Below, piece after piece: positions 25,265 to 35,436 of a DNA stretch of 38,515 nt (positions are counted from its first letter, which is position 1; the number at the start of each line of letters is the position of its first letter). Origin of the DNA: Comamonadaceae bacterium CD01 (GTDB lineage: Bacteria; Pseudomonadota; Gammaproteobacteria; Burkholderiales; Burkholderiaceae_C); the NCBI GenBank assembly GCA_002894305.1, contig PGEI01000021.1, positions 1-38,515 of the forward strand, in the 5' to 3' direction. Made by a program: the position numbers and the translations under genes. Under the pieces are notes generated by a model. It saw nothing but the letters and a program-made list of their open reading frames with translations. It was not told the origin of the DNA and did not search any database.

Positions 25265-26764
25265 GTGATCACCGAACTCGAATTCAAGAGCCTGACGGCC
25301 CAAGGCTACAACCGCATTCCGCTCATCGCCGAGGCCTTTGCCGACCTCGAAACCCCGCTGTCGCTCTACCTCAAGCTCGCCCGCGGCGCGGGCGACGGGC
25401 GCAACAGCTTTCTGCTCGAATCCGTCGTCGGCGGCGAGCGCTTCGGGCGCTACAGCTTCATCGGCCTGCCGGCGAGCACGCTGCTGCGCGCCAGCGGCTT
25501 TGGCTCAGCCGCACGCACCGAGGTCGTCACCGACGGCCAGGTGGTCGAAACCCACGCAGGCAACCCGCTGGACTTCATTGCCGACTACCAGAAGCGCTTC
25601 AAGGTGGCGCTGCGCCCGGGTCTGCCGCGCTTTTGCGGCGGGCTGGCGGGCTACTTCGGCTACGACGCGGTGCGCTACATCGAGAAGAAGCTCGAAGGCA
25701 GCTGCCCGCCCGACCAGCTCGGCTGCCCCGACATCCTGCTGCTGCAGTGCGAGGAGCTGGCGGTCATCGACAACCTCTCGGGCAAGCTCTACCTGATCGT
25801 CTACGCCGACCCGGGCCAGCCGGAAGCCTACGCGCGCGGCAAAAAACGCCTGCGCGCGCTGAAGGAGCAGTTGCGCTACTCGGTCAGCGCGCCGCAGGTC
25901 AAGGCCAGCGAAAACCACCCGGCCGAGCGCAGCTTTGCCAAGGCCGACTACCTGGCCGCGGTGGAGCGTGCCAAGGAGCTGATCGCCGCCGGCGACTTCA
26001 TGCAGGTGCAGGTGGGCCAGCGCATCCACAAGCGCTACACGCAGGCGCCGCTGTCGCTGTACCGCGCGCTGCGCTCGCTCAACCCGTCGCCCTATATGTA
26101 TTTCTACGACTTCGGAGACTTCCAGGTCGTCGGCTCCAGCCCCGAGATCCTGGTGCGCCAGGAGGCGGTGGAGGAGGGCACCAAGGTGACGATCCGCCCG
26201 CTGGCCGGCACGCGGGCCCGCGGCAGCACGCCCGAGAAGGACAAGGCGGCCGAGCAGGAACTGGTGGGCGACCCCAAGGAGCGTGCCGAACACGTGATGC
26301 TGATCGACCTGGCGCGCAACGACATCGGACGCATTGCAAAGACAGGCAGCGTGAAGGTGACCGAGGCCTTCGCCGTCGAGCGCTACAGCCATGTGATGCA
26401 CATCGTCAGCAACGTCGAGGGCATTCTGAACGAGGGAATGACCAGCATGGACGTGCTCAAGGCGACCTTCCCGGCCGGCACGCTGACCGGCGCGCCCAAG
26501 GTGCACGCGATGGAGCTGATTGACCAGCTGGAGCCGACCAAGCGCGGCCTGTACGGCGGCGCCTGCGGGTATCTGAGCTACGCCGGCGACATGGACGTGG
26601 CGATCGCGATCCGCACCGCCATCGTCAAGGACGGCATGCTCTACGTGCAGGCGGCGGCTGGCGTCGTCGCCGACTCTGTGCCCGAGCTGGAGTGGAAGGA
26701 GACCGAACACAAGGCGCGCGCACTTTTGCGCGCCGCCGAACTGGTAGAGGAAGGACTGGAATGA
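25265..26764 (+). CDS. trpE: Anthranilate synthase component I
   Basis: This 499-residue subunit converts chorismate to anthranilate using ammonia passed from TrpG, the first step of tryptophan synthesis. The N-terminal domain contains LLES in [19 protein letters not shown], part of the tryptophan feedback site. The C-terminal chorismate-binding domain shows [40 protein letters not shown] and [19 protein letters not shown]. The start is GTG 25265 ([19 protein letters not shown]), preceded by GGGAG. The stop overlaps the chorismate mutase start by ATGA. Control by the leader peptide upstream is likely. Confidence 0.97.
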   Translation: MITELEFKSLTAQGYNRIPLIAEAFADLETPLSLYLKLARGAGDGRNSFLLESVVGGERFGRYSFIGLPASTLLRASGFGSAARTEVVTDGQVVETHAGNPLDFIADYQKRFKVALRPGLPRFCGGLAGYFGYDAVRYIEKKLEGSCPPDQLGCPDILLLQCEELAVIDNLSGKLYLIVYADPGQPEAYARGKKRLRALKEQLRYSVSAPQVKASENHPAERSFAKADYLAAVERAKELIAAGDFMQVQVGQRIHKRYTQAPLSLYRALRSLNPSPYMYFYDFGDFQVVGSSPEILVRQEAVEEGTKVTIRPLAGTRARGSTPEKDKAAEQELVGDPKERAEHVMLIDLARNDIGRIAKTGSVKVTEAFAVERYSHVMHIVSNVEGILNEGMTSMDVLKATFPAGTLTGAPKVHAMELIDQLEPTKRGLYGGACGYLSYAGDMDVAIAIRTAIVKDGMLYVQAAAGVVADSVPELEWKETEHKARALLRAAELVEEGLE

Positions 26765-27102
26765 CCCGCGCCATCGACAAAGTGCCGCACTGCAACACCA
26801 TGGCCGAGGTGCGCGCCGGCGTGAATGCGCTGGACGATCTGCTGGTGCCGCTGCTGGTCGAGCGCAGCGGCTACATGACCCAGGCCGCGCGCGTGAAGAA
26901 CGACGAGAGCCTGGTGCGCGACGAGGCACGCATCGAGACCATCGTGCAGCGCGTGCGCGCCAAGGCGCTGGCGCAAGGGGGCGACCCGGCGTTGATCGAG
27001 CGCATCTACCGCGCGCTGATGGAGTGCAGCATCGCCTACGAGCACGACGAACTGGCGCGCCTGCGCGCCGCGGGACTGGCGCCCAAAAAGGAGCACGCAT
27101 GA
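26761..27102 (+). CDS. Chorismate mutase (AroQ class)
   Basis: This 113-residue all-helical protein of the AroQ type converts chorismate to prephenate, the branch toward phenylalanine and tyrosine. Visible elements are the N-terminal helix with [20 protein letters not shown], the conserved Arg and Lys in [26 protein letters not shown] and a last helix with [17 protein letters not shown]. It starts in an ATGA overlap with trpE and its stop overlaps the trpG start. A prephenate-forming enzyme inside the trp operon is notable because it competes with TrpE for the same substrate. It lacks a signal peptide, so it is cytoplasmic. Confidence 0.9.
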   Translation: MTRAIDKVPHCNTMAEVRAGVNALDDLLVPLLVERSGYMTQAARVKNDESLVRDEARIETIVQRVRAKALAQGGDPALIERIYRALMECSIAYEHDELARLRAAGLAPKKEHA

Positions 27103-27680
27103 AAGTCCTGATGGTCGACAACTACGACAGCTTTACCTACAACATCGTGCAGTATCTGGGCGAACTGGGCTGCGAGGTGCTGGTGGTACGCAACGACGAG
27201 CAGCCGCTCGAAGACGTGGTGGCGCTGGTCGAGCGCGAGGGCGTGCAGCGCATCGTCATCTCGCCCGGGCCGTGTTCGCCGGCCGAGGCGGGCATCTCGG
27301 TCGCCGCCATCGGGCATTTCGCCGGCAAGCTGCCGGTGCTGGGCGTGTGCCTGGGCCACCAGGCCGTCGGTGCGGCGTTTGGTGGGCGCATCGTGCGCGC
27401 GGGCCAGCAGATGCACGGCAAGACCAGCGTCATCACCACCGACGAGAAAGGCGTGTTCGCCGGCCTGCCGCGCCAGTTCACGGTCAACCGCTACCACTCG
27501 CTGGTCATCGAGCGCGCCACGCTGCCCGACTGCCTGGTGGTGACCGCCACCAGCGAGGACGGCGAGATCCAGGGCGTGCGCCACAAGACGCTGGCCGTCG
27601 AGGGCGTGCAGTTCCACCCCGAGAGCATCCTGACCGAGCATGGCCACGCGATGCTCAAAAATTTTCTGGAACAGGCGTGA
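27099..27680 (+). CDS. trpG: Anthranilate synthase component II (glutamine amidotransferase)
   Basis: This 193-residue class I amidotransferase supplies ammonia from glutamine to TrpE. The catalytic triad is complete: Cys84 in [10 protein letters not shown], and His173 and Glu175 in QFHPESIL. The N-terminus [15 protein letters not shown] and the [12 protein letters not shown] motif identify the TrpG/PabA group. The ATG overlaps the chorismate mutase stop. Length is usual and there is no fusion to TrpD. In many bacteria such a subunit also serves aminodeoxychorismate synthase. Confidence 0.97.
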   Translation: MKVLMVDNYDSFTYNIVQYLGELGCEVLVVRNDEQPLEDVVALVEREGVQRIVISPGPCSPAEAGISVAAIGHFAGKLPVLGVCLGHQAVGAAFGGRIVRAGQQMHGKTSVITTDEKGVFAGLPRQFTVNRYHSLVIERATLPDCLVVTATSEDGEIQGVRHKTLAVEGVQFHPESILTEHGHAMLKNFLEQA

Positions 27681-27732
27681 AGTGTGGGCGCAGGCATTGC
27701 ACCGCGCCGTACGGCCACAGCAAGAGACAACC

Positions 27733-28776
27733 ATGAACCCCATCACCGCGCAAGAAGCGCTGCAGCGCACCATCGAGCACCGCGAGATCTTTCATGACGA
27801 GATGCTGCACCTGATGCGCATGATCATGAGCGGCGAGCTGTCGCCGGTGATGACCGCGGCGCTGATCACCGGGCTGCGGGTCAAGAAGGAGACGATCGGC
27901 GAGATCACTGCCGCGGCGCAGGTGATGCGCGAGTTCTCCACCAAGGTGCAGGTGGCCGACACGCGCCATCTGGTGGACATCGTCGGCACCGGCGGCGACG
28001 GTGCCAATACCTTCAACATCTCGACCTGCGCCACCTTCGTCATCGCGGCGGCCGGCGGCAAGGTCAGCAAGCATGGCGGGCGCGGCGTGTCGAGCAAGTC
28101 CGGCAGCGCCGACGCGATGGAGGCGCTGGGCGCGCACATCAACCTCGCGCCGGCGCAGATCGCCGCTTGCATTGCCGAGGTCGGCATCGGCTTCATGTTT
28201 GCGCCCAACCACCACCCGGCGATGAAGAACGTGGCGCCGGTGCGCCGCGAGCTGGGCGTGCGCACCATCTTCAACATCCTGGGGCCGCTGACCAACCCGG
28301 CCGGCGCACCCAACATCCTGATGGGCGTGTTCCACGAGGACCTGGTCGGCATCCAGGTGCGCGCGCTGCAGCGCCTGGGCGCCGAGCATGCGCTGGTCGT
28401 CTACGGCCGCGACGGCCTCGACGAGATCAGCCTGGGCGCGGGCACGCGCGTGGGCGAGCTGAAGGACGGCGTGGTGCGCGAGTACGAGATCCACCCCGAG
28501 GACTTCGGCCTGCGCATGGCCGGCACGCGTGCGCTGCGCGTGGAGACGCCCGAAGAGTCCAAGGCCATGGTGCTGGACGTGCTGCAAGGCAGCCAGGGCC
28601 CGGCGCGCGACATCGTCTGCCTGAACGCCGGCGCCGCGCTGTACGCCGCCGGCGTGGCCGACAGCATTGCCAACGGCCTGGCGCGAGCGCAGCAGGCGCT
28701 GGACAGCGGCGCCGCGCTGGCGCGCCTGGAAGCGTTTGCCGCCTGCACCCAGCGACTGGCGCAACAAGCCGCATGA
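27733..28776 (+). CDS. trpD: Anthranilate phosphoribosyltransferase
   Basis: This 347-residue enzyme transfers phosphoribose from PRPP to anthranilate. Motifs visible are the PRPP site [38 protein letters not shown] and [22 protein letters not shown], followed by [18 protein letters not shown] 27733 gives [20 protein letters not shown], the regular N-terminus. It lies 52 bases after trpG, the only real spacing in the operon, and its stop overlaps the next small gene. Confidence 0.97.
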   Translation: MNPITAQEALQRTIEHREIFHDEMLHLMRMIMSGELSPVMTAALITGLRVKKETIGEITAAAQVMREFSTKVQVADTRHLVDIVGTGGDGANTFNISTCATFVIAAAGGKVSKHGGRGVSSKSGSADAMEALGAHINLAPAQIAACIAEVGIGFMFAPNHHPAMKNVAPVRRELGVRTIFNILGPLTNPAGAPNILMGVFHEDLVGIQVRALQRLGAEHALVVYGRDGLDEISLGAGTRVGELKDGVVREYEIHPEDFGLRMAGTRALRVETPEESKAMVLDVLQGSQGPARDIVCLNAGAALYAAGVADSIANGLARAQQALDSGAALARLEAFAACTQRLAQQAA

Positions 28777-28925
28777 GCCTGCTCGACGCCCCCATCTGGC
28801 GCGACGCAGGTACCTGGATCGTGCTTGGCGTGTCGCTGCTGTTCATCGTCGTCGGCGTGGCCATGTCCTTCGTCATCCGCAAGGTGCTGCGCGCGCCGCC
28901 ACCGAACCAAGAACCCAGGGAATGA
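28773..28925 (+). CDS. Small single-pass membrane protein inside the trp operon
   Basis: This encodes 50 residues: a short N-terminal segment [13 protein letters not shown], one hydrophobic helix (about 14-36, [20 protein letters not shown]) and a basic then Pro-rich tail. Its ATG overlaps the trpD stop (ATGA) and its stop overlaps the trpC start (ATGA), so it is built into the translational chain. The double overlap, the clean membrane helix and the exact fit between two genes make it a real gene. Function is unknown; the basic residues after the helix suggest a cytoplasmic C-terminus. Confidence 0.8.
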   Translation: MSLLDAPIWRDAGTWIVLGVSLLFIVVGVAMSFVIRKVLRAPPPNQEPRE

Positions 28926-29731
28926 ATGCCATGACCGACATCCTGCAGAAAATTTGCGCCACCAAGGCCGAGGAAGTGGCCGCCGCGCAAAAACGCATGC
29001 CGCTGGCGGCAATGCGCGCCGACGCCGAGAGCCGCGTGCTGACGCGCGACTTCGAAGGCGCGCTGCGCGCCAGGATCGCCGCCGGCCAGGCCGCGGTGAT
29101 TGCCGAGGTGAAAAAGGCCAGCCCGAGCAAGGGCGTGATCCGCGAGGACTTCATCCCCGCCGACATCGCGCAAAGCTACGCCGAGGGCGATGGCAAGGTG
29201 AGCGCCGCCTGCCTGTCGGTGCTGACCGACCGCCAGTACTTCCAGGGCCGGCCCGACTACCTGAAGCAGGCGCGCGCCAGCTGCACGCTGCCGGTGCTGC
29301 GCAAGGATTTCATGGTCGATCCGTACCAGATCTACGAGTCGCGCGCTTTTGGAGCGGACTGCGTGCTGCTGATCGCCGCCTGCCTGGATGACGCGCAGAT
29401 GCGCGACTTCGAGCAGATTGCCCATGGCCTGGACATGGCGGTGCTGGTCGAGGTGCACGACGCGCGCGAGATGGAGCGCGCGCTGCGGCTGAAGACGCCG
29501 CTGGTGGGCGTGAACAACCGCGACTTGCGCAGCTTCGAGGTGCGGCTGGAGACGACGCTGGCGCTGCACAAGGAGGTGCCGCCCGACCGCCTGCTGGTGA
29601 CCGAATCGGGCATTGCCACGCAGGCGGACGTGGCGCGGCTGCGCGCGGCCGGCGTGCATGCATTTCTGGTCGGCGAGGCCTTCATGCGCGCGCCCGATCC
29701 GGGGCTTGCGCTGGCGCAACTGTTCGGCTGA
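28922..29731 (+). CDS. trpC: Indole-3-glycerol-phosphate synthase
   Basis: This 269-residue TIM-barrel enzyme closes the indole ring from CdRP. Catalytic and phosphate-binding segments are [19 protein letters not shown] (catalytic Lys), [44 protein letters not shown] and [17 protein letters not shown] 28922 is in an ATGA overlap with the small membrane gene; ATG 28931 is an alternative 3 codons later. It is not fused to TrpF. It is the last trp gene here, so trpF, trpB and trpA must lie elsewhere. Confidence 0.97.
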   Translation: MNAMTDILQKICATKAEEVAAAQKRMPLAAMRADAESRVLTRDFEGALRARIAAGQAAVIAEVKKASPSKGVIREDFIPADIAQSYAEGDGKVSAACLSVLTDRQYFQGRPDYLKQARASCTLPVLRKDFMVDPYQIYESRAFGADCVLLIAACLDDAQMRDFEQIAHGLDMAVLVEVHDAREMERALRLKTPLVGVNNRDLRSFEVRLETTLALHKEVPPDRLLVTESGIATQADVARLRAAGVHAFLVGEAFMRAPDPGLALAQLFG

Positions 29732-29856
29732 CGCCGCCGGCTGCCAGGGCTCGATAGAGTGGCGCCTGCATGGCGCAGCCCGATAATGCTCGTTCCACGG
29801 TGCGCTGCCGTGCCCGGAGTGCGGTAGTGTGACCCGTGGTTCGAAGGAGTCCGCGC

Positions 29857-32523
29857 GTGCCACCCCTGTCCGTCCCCGCTGCCCAGCGCACCCGCCGCGA
29901 ATGGTGGTGGTGGCTGGCTGCCTGGCTGGTCTGTGCGGCCTTGCTGGCGCTGGGCCTGTGGCATGAATATCAGCAAACCGAGGAGCGCGAGCGCGAGCGC
30001 CTGGTGCACCAGGTGCGCACCGTCGACGCCAACCTGGCGCGCCAGCTGGTGGCCATCGACCATGTATTGCAAACCATTGTGGGCGACCTGCCGCGCTGGC
30101 AACTACGTGAAGACCTGCCGCAGTGGCTGGACGGGCGCCTGCTGTCCTTCGTCCAGGCCATGCCCAGCGTGCGCTCCATCCACCGCGAGGATGCCCACGG
30201 ACGGGTGATCGCCTCCAGCGAGGCGGCGCTGCTGGGCACCGACGTCAGCGACCGGCCGCAGTTCAAGGCCGCGCGCAGCGCCGCGGCGGGCACCCTGGTC
30301 GTGGGCGCGCCGGTCGAGTCGGTGCTCGGCGGCTGGATCGTGGTGCTGGCGCGCGGCGTCTTCGATGCGCAAGGGCAGTGGGACGGCACGGTGTCGGCGG
30401 CGTTGGAGCCCGAGCAGTTCCAGACGCTGCTGCAGTCGGTGCGCTACGCCCCCGACATGGTCACCGCCGTTGCGCACGGCGACGGCGTGCGCTTTGCGCT
30501 GGCCAGCGGCGACGGCCCGGCCGCGGCCGGCGTCAGCCTGGCGCAGCCGGGAACGCTGTGGAGCCGTCACCGTGCAAGCGGCCAGCGCGAGACCGTGCTG
30601 CAGGGCACCATCCTCGACCCCGGTGGCAAGACCTACCTGATGGCGCAGCGCACGGTGCAGCCCGAGGCGCTGGCCATGGACAAGCCCTTCTACGTTGCCG
30701 CCGCGCGCGAGCTGCGCGCCGTGTTTGCCCCCTGGCGCCGGCAGCTGTGGCTGGCGGCGTTGGCCTGGCTGGGGCTGGGGCTGGCCAGCGCGGCCGCGCT
30801 GGCCGCCTTGCAGCGGCGCCGCCGCGGCCTGCTGCAGACCGAGCAGATGCTGCGCGTGCGCTGGGAGGGCGCGCTGCAGGCGACCAACCAGGGCGTGTGG
30901 GACTACGACTGCCGCAGCGGCCATGTCTACTACTCGCCCATCTGGGCGCAGATGATGGGCAGCACCGCGCAGGCCATTGGCGACCGGCTGGACGAATGGC
31001 TGCAGCGCGTGCACCCCGACGACCTGCCGCGCGTGCGCCAGCAGTGGGAGCGCCACCTGCAAGGCAGCACCGACCAGTACGAATGCATGCACCGCCTGCG
31101 GCGCAACGATGGCAGCTGGCTGTGGGTGCTCGACCGTGGGCGCATCACCGAGCGCGACGCCCAGGGCCGGCCGCTGCGCATGGTGGGCGTCAAGGTCGAC
31201 GTCAGCGAGCGCCAGCAGCTGCAGGAAAAACTCGACCGCCTGGCCGACAACGTCCCCGGCCTGCTGTTCCAGTACCAGCTCGACCCCGACGGCTCCAGCC
31301 GCTATCCCTACGTCAGCCGGGGCGTGCGCGACATCTACGAATGCACGCCCGGCCAGCTGCGCCACGACGCGGGCATGGTCTTTGCCCGCCTGCACCCCGA
31401 CGACCTGGCGCAGGGCTGGCCGGCGGTGGAGGCGTCGGCGCGCGACCTGACCGTCTGGCGGGCAGAATTTCGCGTGCTGCTGCCTATGCGCGGTGAGCGC
31501 TGGCTGCGCGGCGACGCGGTGCCCGAGCGCCTGGCCAACGGCGGCACGCTGTGGTCGGGCTACGTCCAGGACATCACCGAGTCCAAGCACCGCGACATCG
31601 CGCTGCAGCAGACGCAGGCCATGCTCCAGCATGTGATGCAGCTGATGCCGCTGGCGCTGTGCATGGCCGACCACACCGGCTTGTTGTATTTCCGCAACCG
31701 CCGCTTTGCCGAGATCTTTGGCTACGGTGAGGGTGAGCTGCTGACGCTTGAGCGCTGGTGGCTGGAGGTCTACCCCGACCCGGACTACCGCGCCCAGGTC
31801 ATGGCCGAGTGGAGCGAGATCCAGCAGCGCGCCCGCGCGGGCAGCGGCGTGATGGACGAGCAGCTGTACCGCGTCTGGACCCGCCACGGCACGCAGCGCA
31901 CCATGCGCATTGGCGGCATCGTCTTTGGCGACCACTTCCTGGCCACCTTCGTCGACCAGACCGAGCAGCAGGCCCAGGCGCAGCTGCTGCACCGCCTGGC
32001 CTACATCGACGGACTGACCGGCATTGCCAACCGGCGCCAGTTCGACGAGCAGTTGCAGGCCGAGTGGAGCCGCTGCCAGCGCAACGGCACCGCGCTGGCG
32101 GTGGTCATGATGGACATCGACCATTTCAAGGCCTACAACGACCTGTACGGCCACCCGCAGGGCGACGAATGCCTGAAGGCCGTGGCCGAGGTGCTGCAGC
32201 AGGGGCTGTCGCGCCCCTACGACCTGGTGGCGCGCTACGGCGGCGAAGAGTTCGTCTGCCTGCTGCCCGAGTGCGACCTGGCCGGCGCCAATGCCAAGGC
32301 CCAGGCGCTACTGGAGGCGGTGCGCGCGCGGGCGCTGGCGCACGCGGGATCGCCGGTGGCGCCCGTGGTCACGCTCAGCGCCGGCGTGGCCAGCCAGGTG
32401 CCCGACGTCGACACCCACCCCGCTGCCTTGCTGGCGCTGGCCGACGAGCGGCTGTACCGCGCCAAGCGCGGCGGGCGCAACCGCATCGACGACGGCGGCG
32501 CGCCCGCCACAATGGCGCCATGA
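29857..32523 (+). CDS. Membrane-bound multi-PAS diguanylate cyclase
   Basis: This 888-residue sensor makes cyclic di-GMP. It has a transmembrane helix at about 18-38, a periplasmic Cache-type sensor to ~290 (FYVAAARELRAVF near its end) and a second helix (~298-320). Three PAS-like domains follow (~335-455 with YYSPIWAQMMG, ~460-590, ~595-720 with FRNRRFAEIFGYGEGELL). The GGDEF domain begins at DGLTGIANRRQFDEQL. The active site is GGEEF (795-799), and RPYD just before it is an RxxD inhibitory I-site. The start is GTG 29857 because GAAGGAG lies 7 bases upstream; GTG 29836 is in frame but has no such site. The stop overlaps ung by ATGA. The signal is unknown. Confidence 0.92.
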   Translation: MPPLSVPAAQRTRREWWWWLAAWLVCAALLALGLWHEYQQTEERERERLVHQVRTVDANLARQLVAIDHVLQTIVGDLPRWQLREDLPQWLDGRLLSFVQAMPSVRSIHREDAHGRVIASSEAALLGTDVSDRPQFKAARSAAAGTLVVGAPVESVLGGWIVVLARGVFDAQGQWDGTVSAALEPEQFQTLLQSVRYAPDMVTAVAHGDGVRFALASGDGPAAAGVSLAQPGTLWSRHRASGQRETVLQGTILDPGGKTYLMAQRTVQPEALAMDKPFYVAAARELRAVFAPWRRQLWLAALAWLGLGLASAAALAALQRRRRGLLQTEQMLRVRWEGALQATNQGVWDYDCRSGHVYYSPIWAQMMGSTAQAIGDRLDEWLQRVHPDDLPRVRQQWERHLQGSTDQYECMHRLRRNDGSWLWVLDRGRITERDAQGRPLRMVGVKVDVSERQQLQEKLDRLADNVPGLLFQYQLDPDGSSRYPYVSRGVRDIYECTPGQLRHDAGMVFARLHPDDLAQGWPAVEASARDLTVWRAEFRVLLPMRGERWLRGDAVPERLANGGTLWSGYVQDITESKHRDIALQQTQAMLQHVMQLMPLALCMADHTGLLYFRNRRFAEIFGYGEGELLTLERWWLEVYPDPDYRAQVMAEWSEIQQRARAGSGVMDEQLYRVWTRHGTQRTMRIGGIVFGDHFLATFVDQTEQQAQAQLLHRLAYIDGLTGIANRRQFDEQLQAEWSRCQRNGTALAVVMMDIDHFKAYNDLYGHPQGDECLKAVAEVLQQGLSRPYDLVARYGGEEFVCLLPECDLAGANAKAQALLEAVRARALAHAGSPVAPVVTLSAGVASQVPDVDTHPAALLALADERLYRAKRGGRNRIDDGGAPATMAP

Positions 32524-33239
32524 CCGTCTTCGACCCACCTACACAACTGCAAAGCGCGAACCCTTTGGACTGGCCGGTCGCGCCCGGCTGGCAATCGCTG
32601 GTGCACGACTTTTTTACTGCTGCGCCCGGCCGGCAGTTGCTGGACTTCCTGCAGGCGCGGCTCGCCGCCGGTGCGCGCATCTTTCCCCCCCGACCGCTGC
32701 GCGCGCTGGAGCTGACCGCGCCCGAGGCGGTGCGTGTCGTCATCCTGGGGCAGGATCCCTACCACGGCCTGGGCCAGGCCGAGGGGCTGGCCTTCTCCGT
32801 CGCGCCCGGCGTCGCGCTGCCGCCATCGCTGCGCAACATCTTCAAGGAGCTGCAGCGCGACCTGGGCGTGGCGCCGCCCGTCTTTCCTCAGCCAGGCGGC
32901 TCGCTGGTGCGCTGGGCGCAGCACGGCGTGCTGCTGCTCAACACCTGCCTGACCGTGGAGGAGGGTCGCCCCGCCAGCCACGCGGGCAAGGGCTGGGAGC
33001 GGCTGACCGACGCCGTCATTCGCCACGTGGCCGAGGGCGAGCGGCCCGTGGTCTTCATGCTCTGGGGCAGCCATGCGCAGGCCAAGCGCGCGCTCATCCC
33101 TGTCGACCGCGGCCACCTGGTGCTGTGCGCCAACCATCCCTCGCCGCTGTCGGCGCTGCGCCCGCCGCGGCCCTTCATCGGCTGCGGGCACTTTGGCCAG
33201 GCGCGGGCGTTCCGGCAGGCGCAGGAAGGCCGTGGCTGA
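32520..33239 (+). CDS. ung: Uracil-DNA glycosylase
   Basis: This 239-residue family 1 enzyme cuts uracil from DNA to start base excision repair. The water-activating motif GQDPYHG is at residues 77-83 (Asp79). FSVAPGVALPPSLRNIFKEL and LLLNTCLTVEEGRPASH follow, with the second catalytic motif NHPSPLS near the C-terminus. The ATG lies in an ATGA overlap with the diguanylate cyclase stop, so the repair gene appears translationally coupled to a signalling gene, probably by compaction only. The 120 bases after its stop contain nothing I can name. Confidence 0.97.
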   Translation: MTVFDPPTQLQSANPLDWPVAPGWQSLVHDFFTAAPGRQLLDFLQARLAAGARIFPPRPLRALELTAPEAVRVVILGQDPYHGLGQAEGLAFSVAPGVALPPSLRNIFKELQRDLGVAPPVFPQPGGSLVRWAQHGVLLLNTCLTVEEGRPASHAGKGWERLTDAVIRHVAEGERPVVFMLWGSHAQAKRALIPVDRGHLVLCANHPSPLSALRPPRPFIGCGHFGQARAFRQAQEGRG

Positions 33240-33359
33240 TGGCTCCTCGTGTCGCGTCAACGCCCACCAAATACCGGTTTGCACTTGTCCTCGCCACGCA
33301 TTGCGGTGCTGCGGCCCGCGTCTTGCGCTGCATGCCGACGATTTCGCACGGCCCTGGCA

Positions 33360-34235
33360 CTAGCGCGACTCGCGCACCGTCAGCCACGCGCTGGCGGCGC
33401 CGCTGAGCGCGATCAGCAGCATGCCCACGCGCGACCAGCCGTCGGGCACCTGGCCGTAGAAAAGCCAGCCCGCGATCACGGCAAAGCCGATCTGGCTGTA
33501 CAGAAATGGCGTGATGGTTGCCGGCTGCGCATGGCTGTAGGCGCGCAGCAGCAGAAAGTGGCCGCAGGCGCTGGACAGCCCCATCACGAAGGTGCCCAGC
33601 CACAGCCACACGCTGGGCACGGCGGTCCACACCAGCGGCGCGCCGAGAGACATCAGCAGCGTGCCGAGCCAGCCGGTGTAGAACTGCGTCGTCGCCGGGT
33701 CTTCGCGGCGCGCCATCAGGCTGCTGAGCACCTGGTAGCCGGTGCCCATGGCCAGCATGGCCAGCGGCAGCAGCAGCGCCCAGCCGAACATGCCGCTGCC
33801 CGGGCGCAGGATGATGAGCACGCTGGCCAGGCCCGTGAGCACCAGTGTCCAGCGCGCGCGGCTGACCGGGTGGCGCAGCCACAGCGCCGCGGCCAGCGTG
33901 ACGCACAGCGGAATGGCGGCGACGATCGCGGTGAACTCGGCCAGCGGCATGAAGCGCAGGCTGAAGTAGCCGAACAGGCTGGTGGCGGCAAACAGCACGG
34001 CGCGCAGCCACTGGTAGCGCAGGTGGGCGGTGCGCGGCAGCCAGGTGCCCAGGCTGCGGCGCACGTAGGCCGTGGTCAGCAGTGACTGGAACAGGTAGCG
34101 CAGCCACAGCGCCATGAACAGCGGCAGCGCGGCGGCGACGTATTTGGTCGAAGCGTCAAGGATGGCAAAGCAGGCGCAGGCGGCAATGCTCAGGGCAATG
34201 CCGGTGAGCGCGCGCGGTGGCTCGGGGGCGGCCAT
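33360..34235 (-). CDS. EamA/DMT-family transporter
   Basis: This 291-residue inner-membrane protein has ten predicted hydrophobic helices in two EamA repeats (starting ALTGIALSIAACACFAILDA and GWALLLPLAMLAMGTGYQV). The family exports metabolites or takes up small solutes. Typical marks are STKYVAAALPLFMALWLRYLF in the first repeat and LLRAYSHAQPATITPFLYSQI in the second. It ends next to the convergent ung gene and begins 3 bases after the queA stop, so it probably shares the queA transcript. The substrate cannot be predicted. Confidence 0.92.
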   Translation of the reverse strand: MAAPEPPRALTGIALSIAACACFAILDASTKYVAAALPLFMALWLRYLFQSLLTTAYVRRSLGTWLPRTAHLRYQWLRAVLFAATSLFGYFSLRFMPLAEFTAIVAAIPLCVTLAAALWLRHPVSRARWTLVLTGLASVLIILRPGSGMFGWALLLPLAMLAMGTGYQVLSSLMARREDPATTQFYTGWLGTLLMSLGAPLVWTAVPSVWLWLGTFVMGLSSACGHFLLLRAYSHAQPATITPFLYSQIGFAVIAGWLFYGQVPDGWSRVGMLLIALSGAASAWLTVRESR

Positions 34236-34238
34236 GGT

Positions 34239-35354
34239 TCAGCCGGCGCGCTGCAGCAGCATCGAGTCGCCGTAGCTGAAGAAGCGGTAGTGCTGCGCCA
34301 CCGCGTGGCGGTAGAGCCCCATCACGTGGTCGTAGCCGGCAAAGGCGCTGACCAGCATCATCAGCGTGCTTTTGGGCAGGTGGAAGTTGGTCACCAGCAG
34401 GTCGACCACACGCCAGTCGAAGCCCGGGGTGATGAAGATGTCGGTGTCGCCTTGCGTCTGGCCGCTCCTGGCCCACGATTCGAGCGTGCGCACCGTGGTC
34501 GTGCCGACGGCAACGACGCGCCCGCCGCGCTGGCGGCAGCGCTCAAGCGCGGCCAGCGTGGCCAGCGGAATGTCGTACCACTCGCTGTGCATGTGGTGCT
34601 CGGCCAGGTTCTCGGTCTTGACCGGCTGGAAGGTGCCGGCGCCCACGTGCAGCGTGACGCTGGCACGCTCGATGCCGCGCACGGCCAATTGCGCCAGCAC
34701 CGCTTCGTCGAAGTGCAGCGCCGCCGTCGGCGCGGCGACGGCGCCGGGCGCGCGGGCGAACACCGTCTGGTAGCGCTCGGCGTCTTCCTCGGCGTCGGGG
34801 TCGTGGCCGGCGTTCTGCTGGCGCTCGATGTAGGGCGGCAGCGGCAGGTGGCCGTGCTGCGCCATCAGCTGCCACGGCGTCTCGCCCGCCGGGCCGTGCA
34901 GCGCCAGGCGAAACAGCGGGCCATCGGCGTCGGGCCAGCGCGAGAGCAGCGTTGCGTCAAAGCCGCCATGCGCGGCGCCACCGGCCAGGTGCAGGCGTGC
35001 GCCGGGCGGCGGCTTCTTGCTCACCTTCATGTGGGCGACCACCTCGTTGCCCGCGCCCTGCGCCAGCACGCGCTCGATCAACAGCTCGAGCTTGCCGCCG
35101 CTGGCTTTCTCGCCAAAGAGGCGCGCCTTGACGACGCGGGTGTCGTTGAAGACCAGCAGATCGCCCGGGTTCAAGAGGTCGGGCAGTTCGCGAAAAATGC
35201 GGTCGACCGGGGAGGCCGCGCGCCCGTCGAGCAGGCGCGAGCTGCTGCGCTGGGCCGTGGGGTGCTGGGCGATCAGCGGCGCGGGCAGGTCGAAGTCGAA
35301 GTCGCTGAGCGTGAATGTGCGGTGCGGGGGGGCGTTGGTAGCGTGTGCGGACAT
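34239..35354 (-). CDS. queA: S-adenosylmethionine:tRNA ribosyltransferase-isomerase
   Basis: This 371-residue enzyme transfers the ribosyl part of SAM to preQ1 in tRNA to form epoxyqueuosine, a late step of queuosine synthesis. Family motifs are [19 protein letters not shown] at the N-terminus, [58 protein letters not shown] and the C-terminal [22 protein letters not shown] 35354 ([18 protein letters not shown]) is used; the longer frame upstream overlaps nothing conserved. It is followed after 3 bases by the EamA transporter gene. Confidence 0.97.
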   Translation of the reverse strand: MSAHATNAPPHRTFTLSDFDFDLPAPLIAQHPTAQRSSSRLLDGRAASPVDRIFRELPDLLNPGDLLVFNDTRVVKARLFGEKASGGKLELLIERVLAQGAGNEVVAHMKVSKKPPPGARLHLAGGAAHGGFDATLLSRWPDADGPLFRLALHGPAGETPWQLMAQHGHLPLPPYIERQQNAGHDPDAEEDAERYQTVFARAPGAVAAPTAALHFDEAVLAQLAVRGIERASVTLHVGAGTFQPVKTENLAEHHMHSEWYDIPLATLAALERCRQRGGRVVAVGTTTVRTLESWARSGQTQGDTDIFITPGFDWRVVDLLVTNFHLPKSTLMMLVSAFAGYDHVMGLYRHAVAQHYRFFSYGDSMLLQRAG

Positions 35355-35436
35355 GGGTGCCTGAGGGCCGGACGGGCCCGTTCCAAAGCAAACCGGTGAT
35401 TGTCGCACCGCGCCTGCCCGTCTGCCGTGGCCCGGG

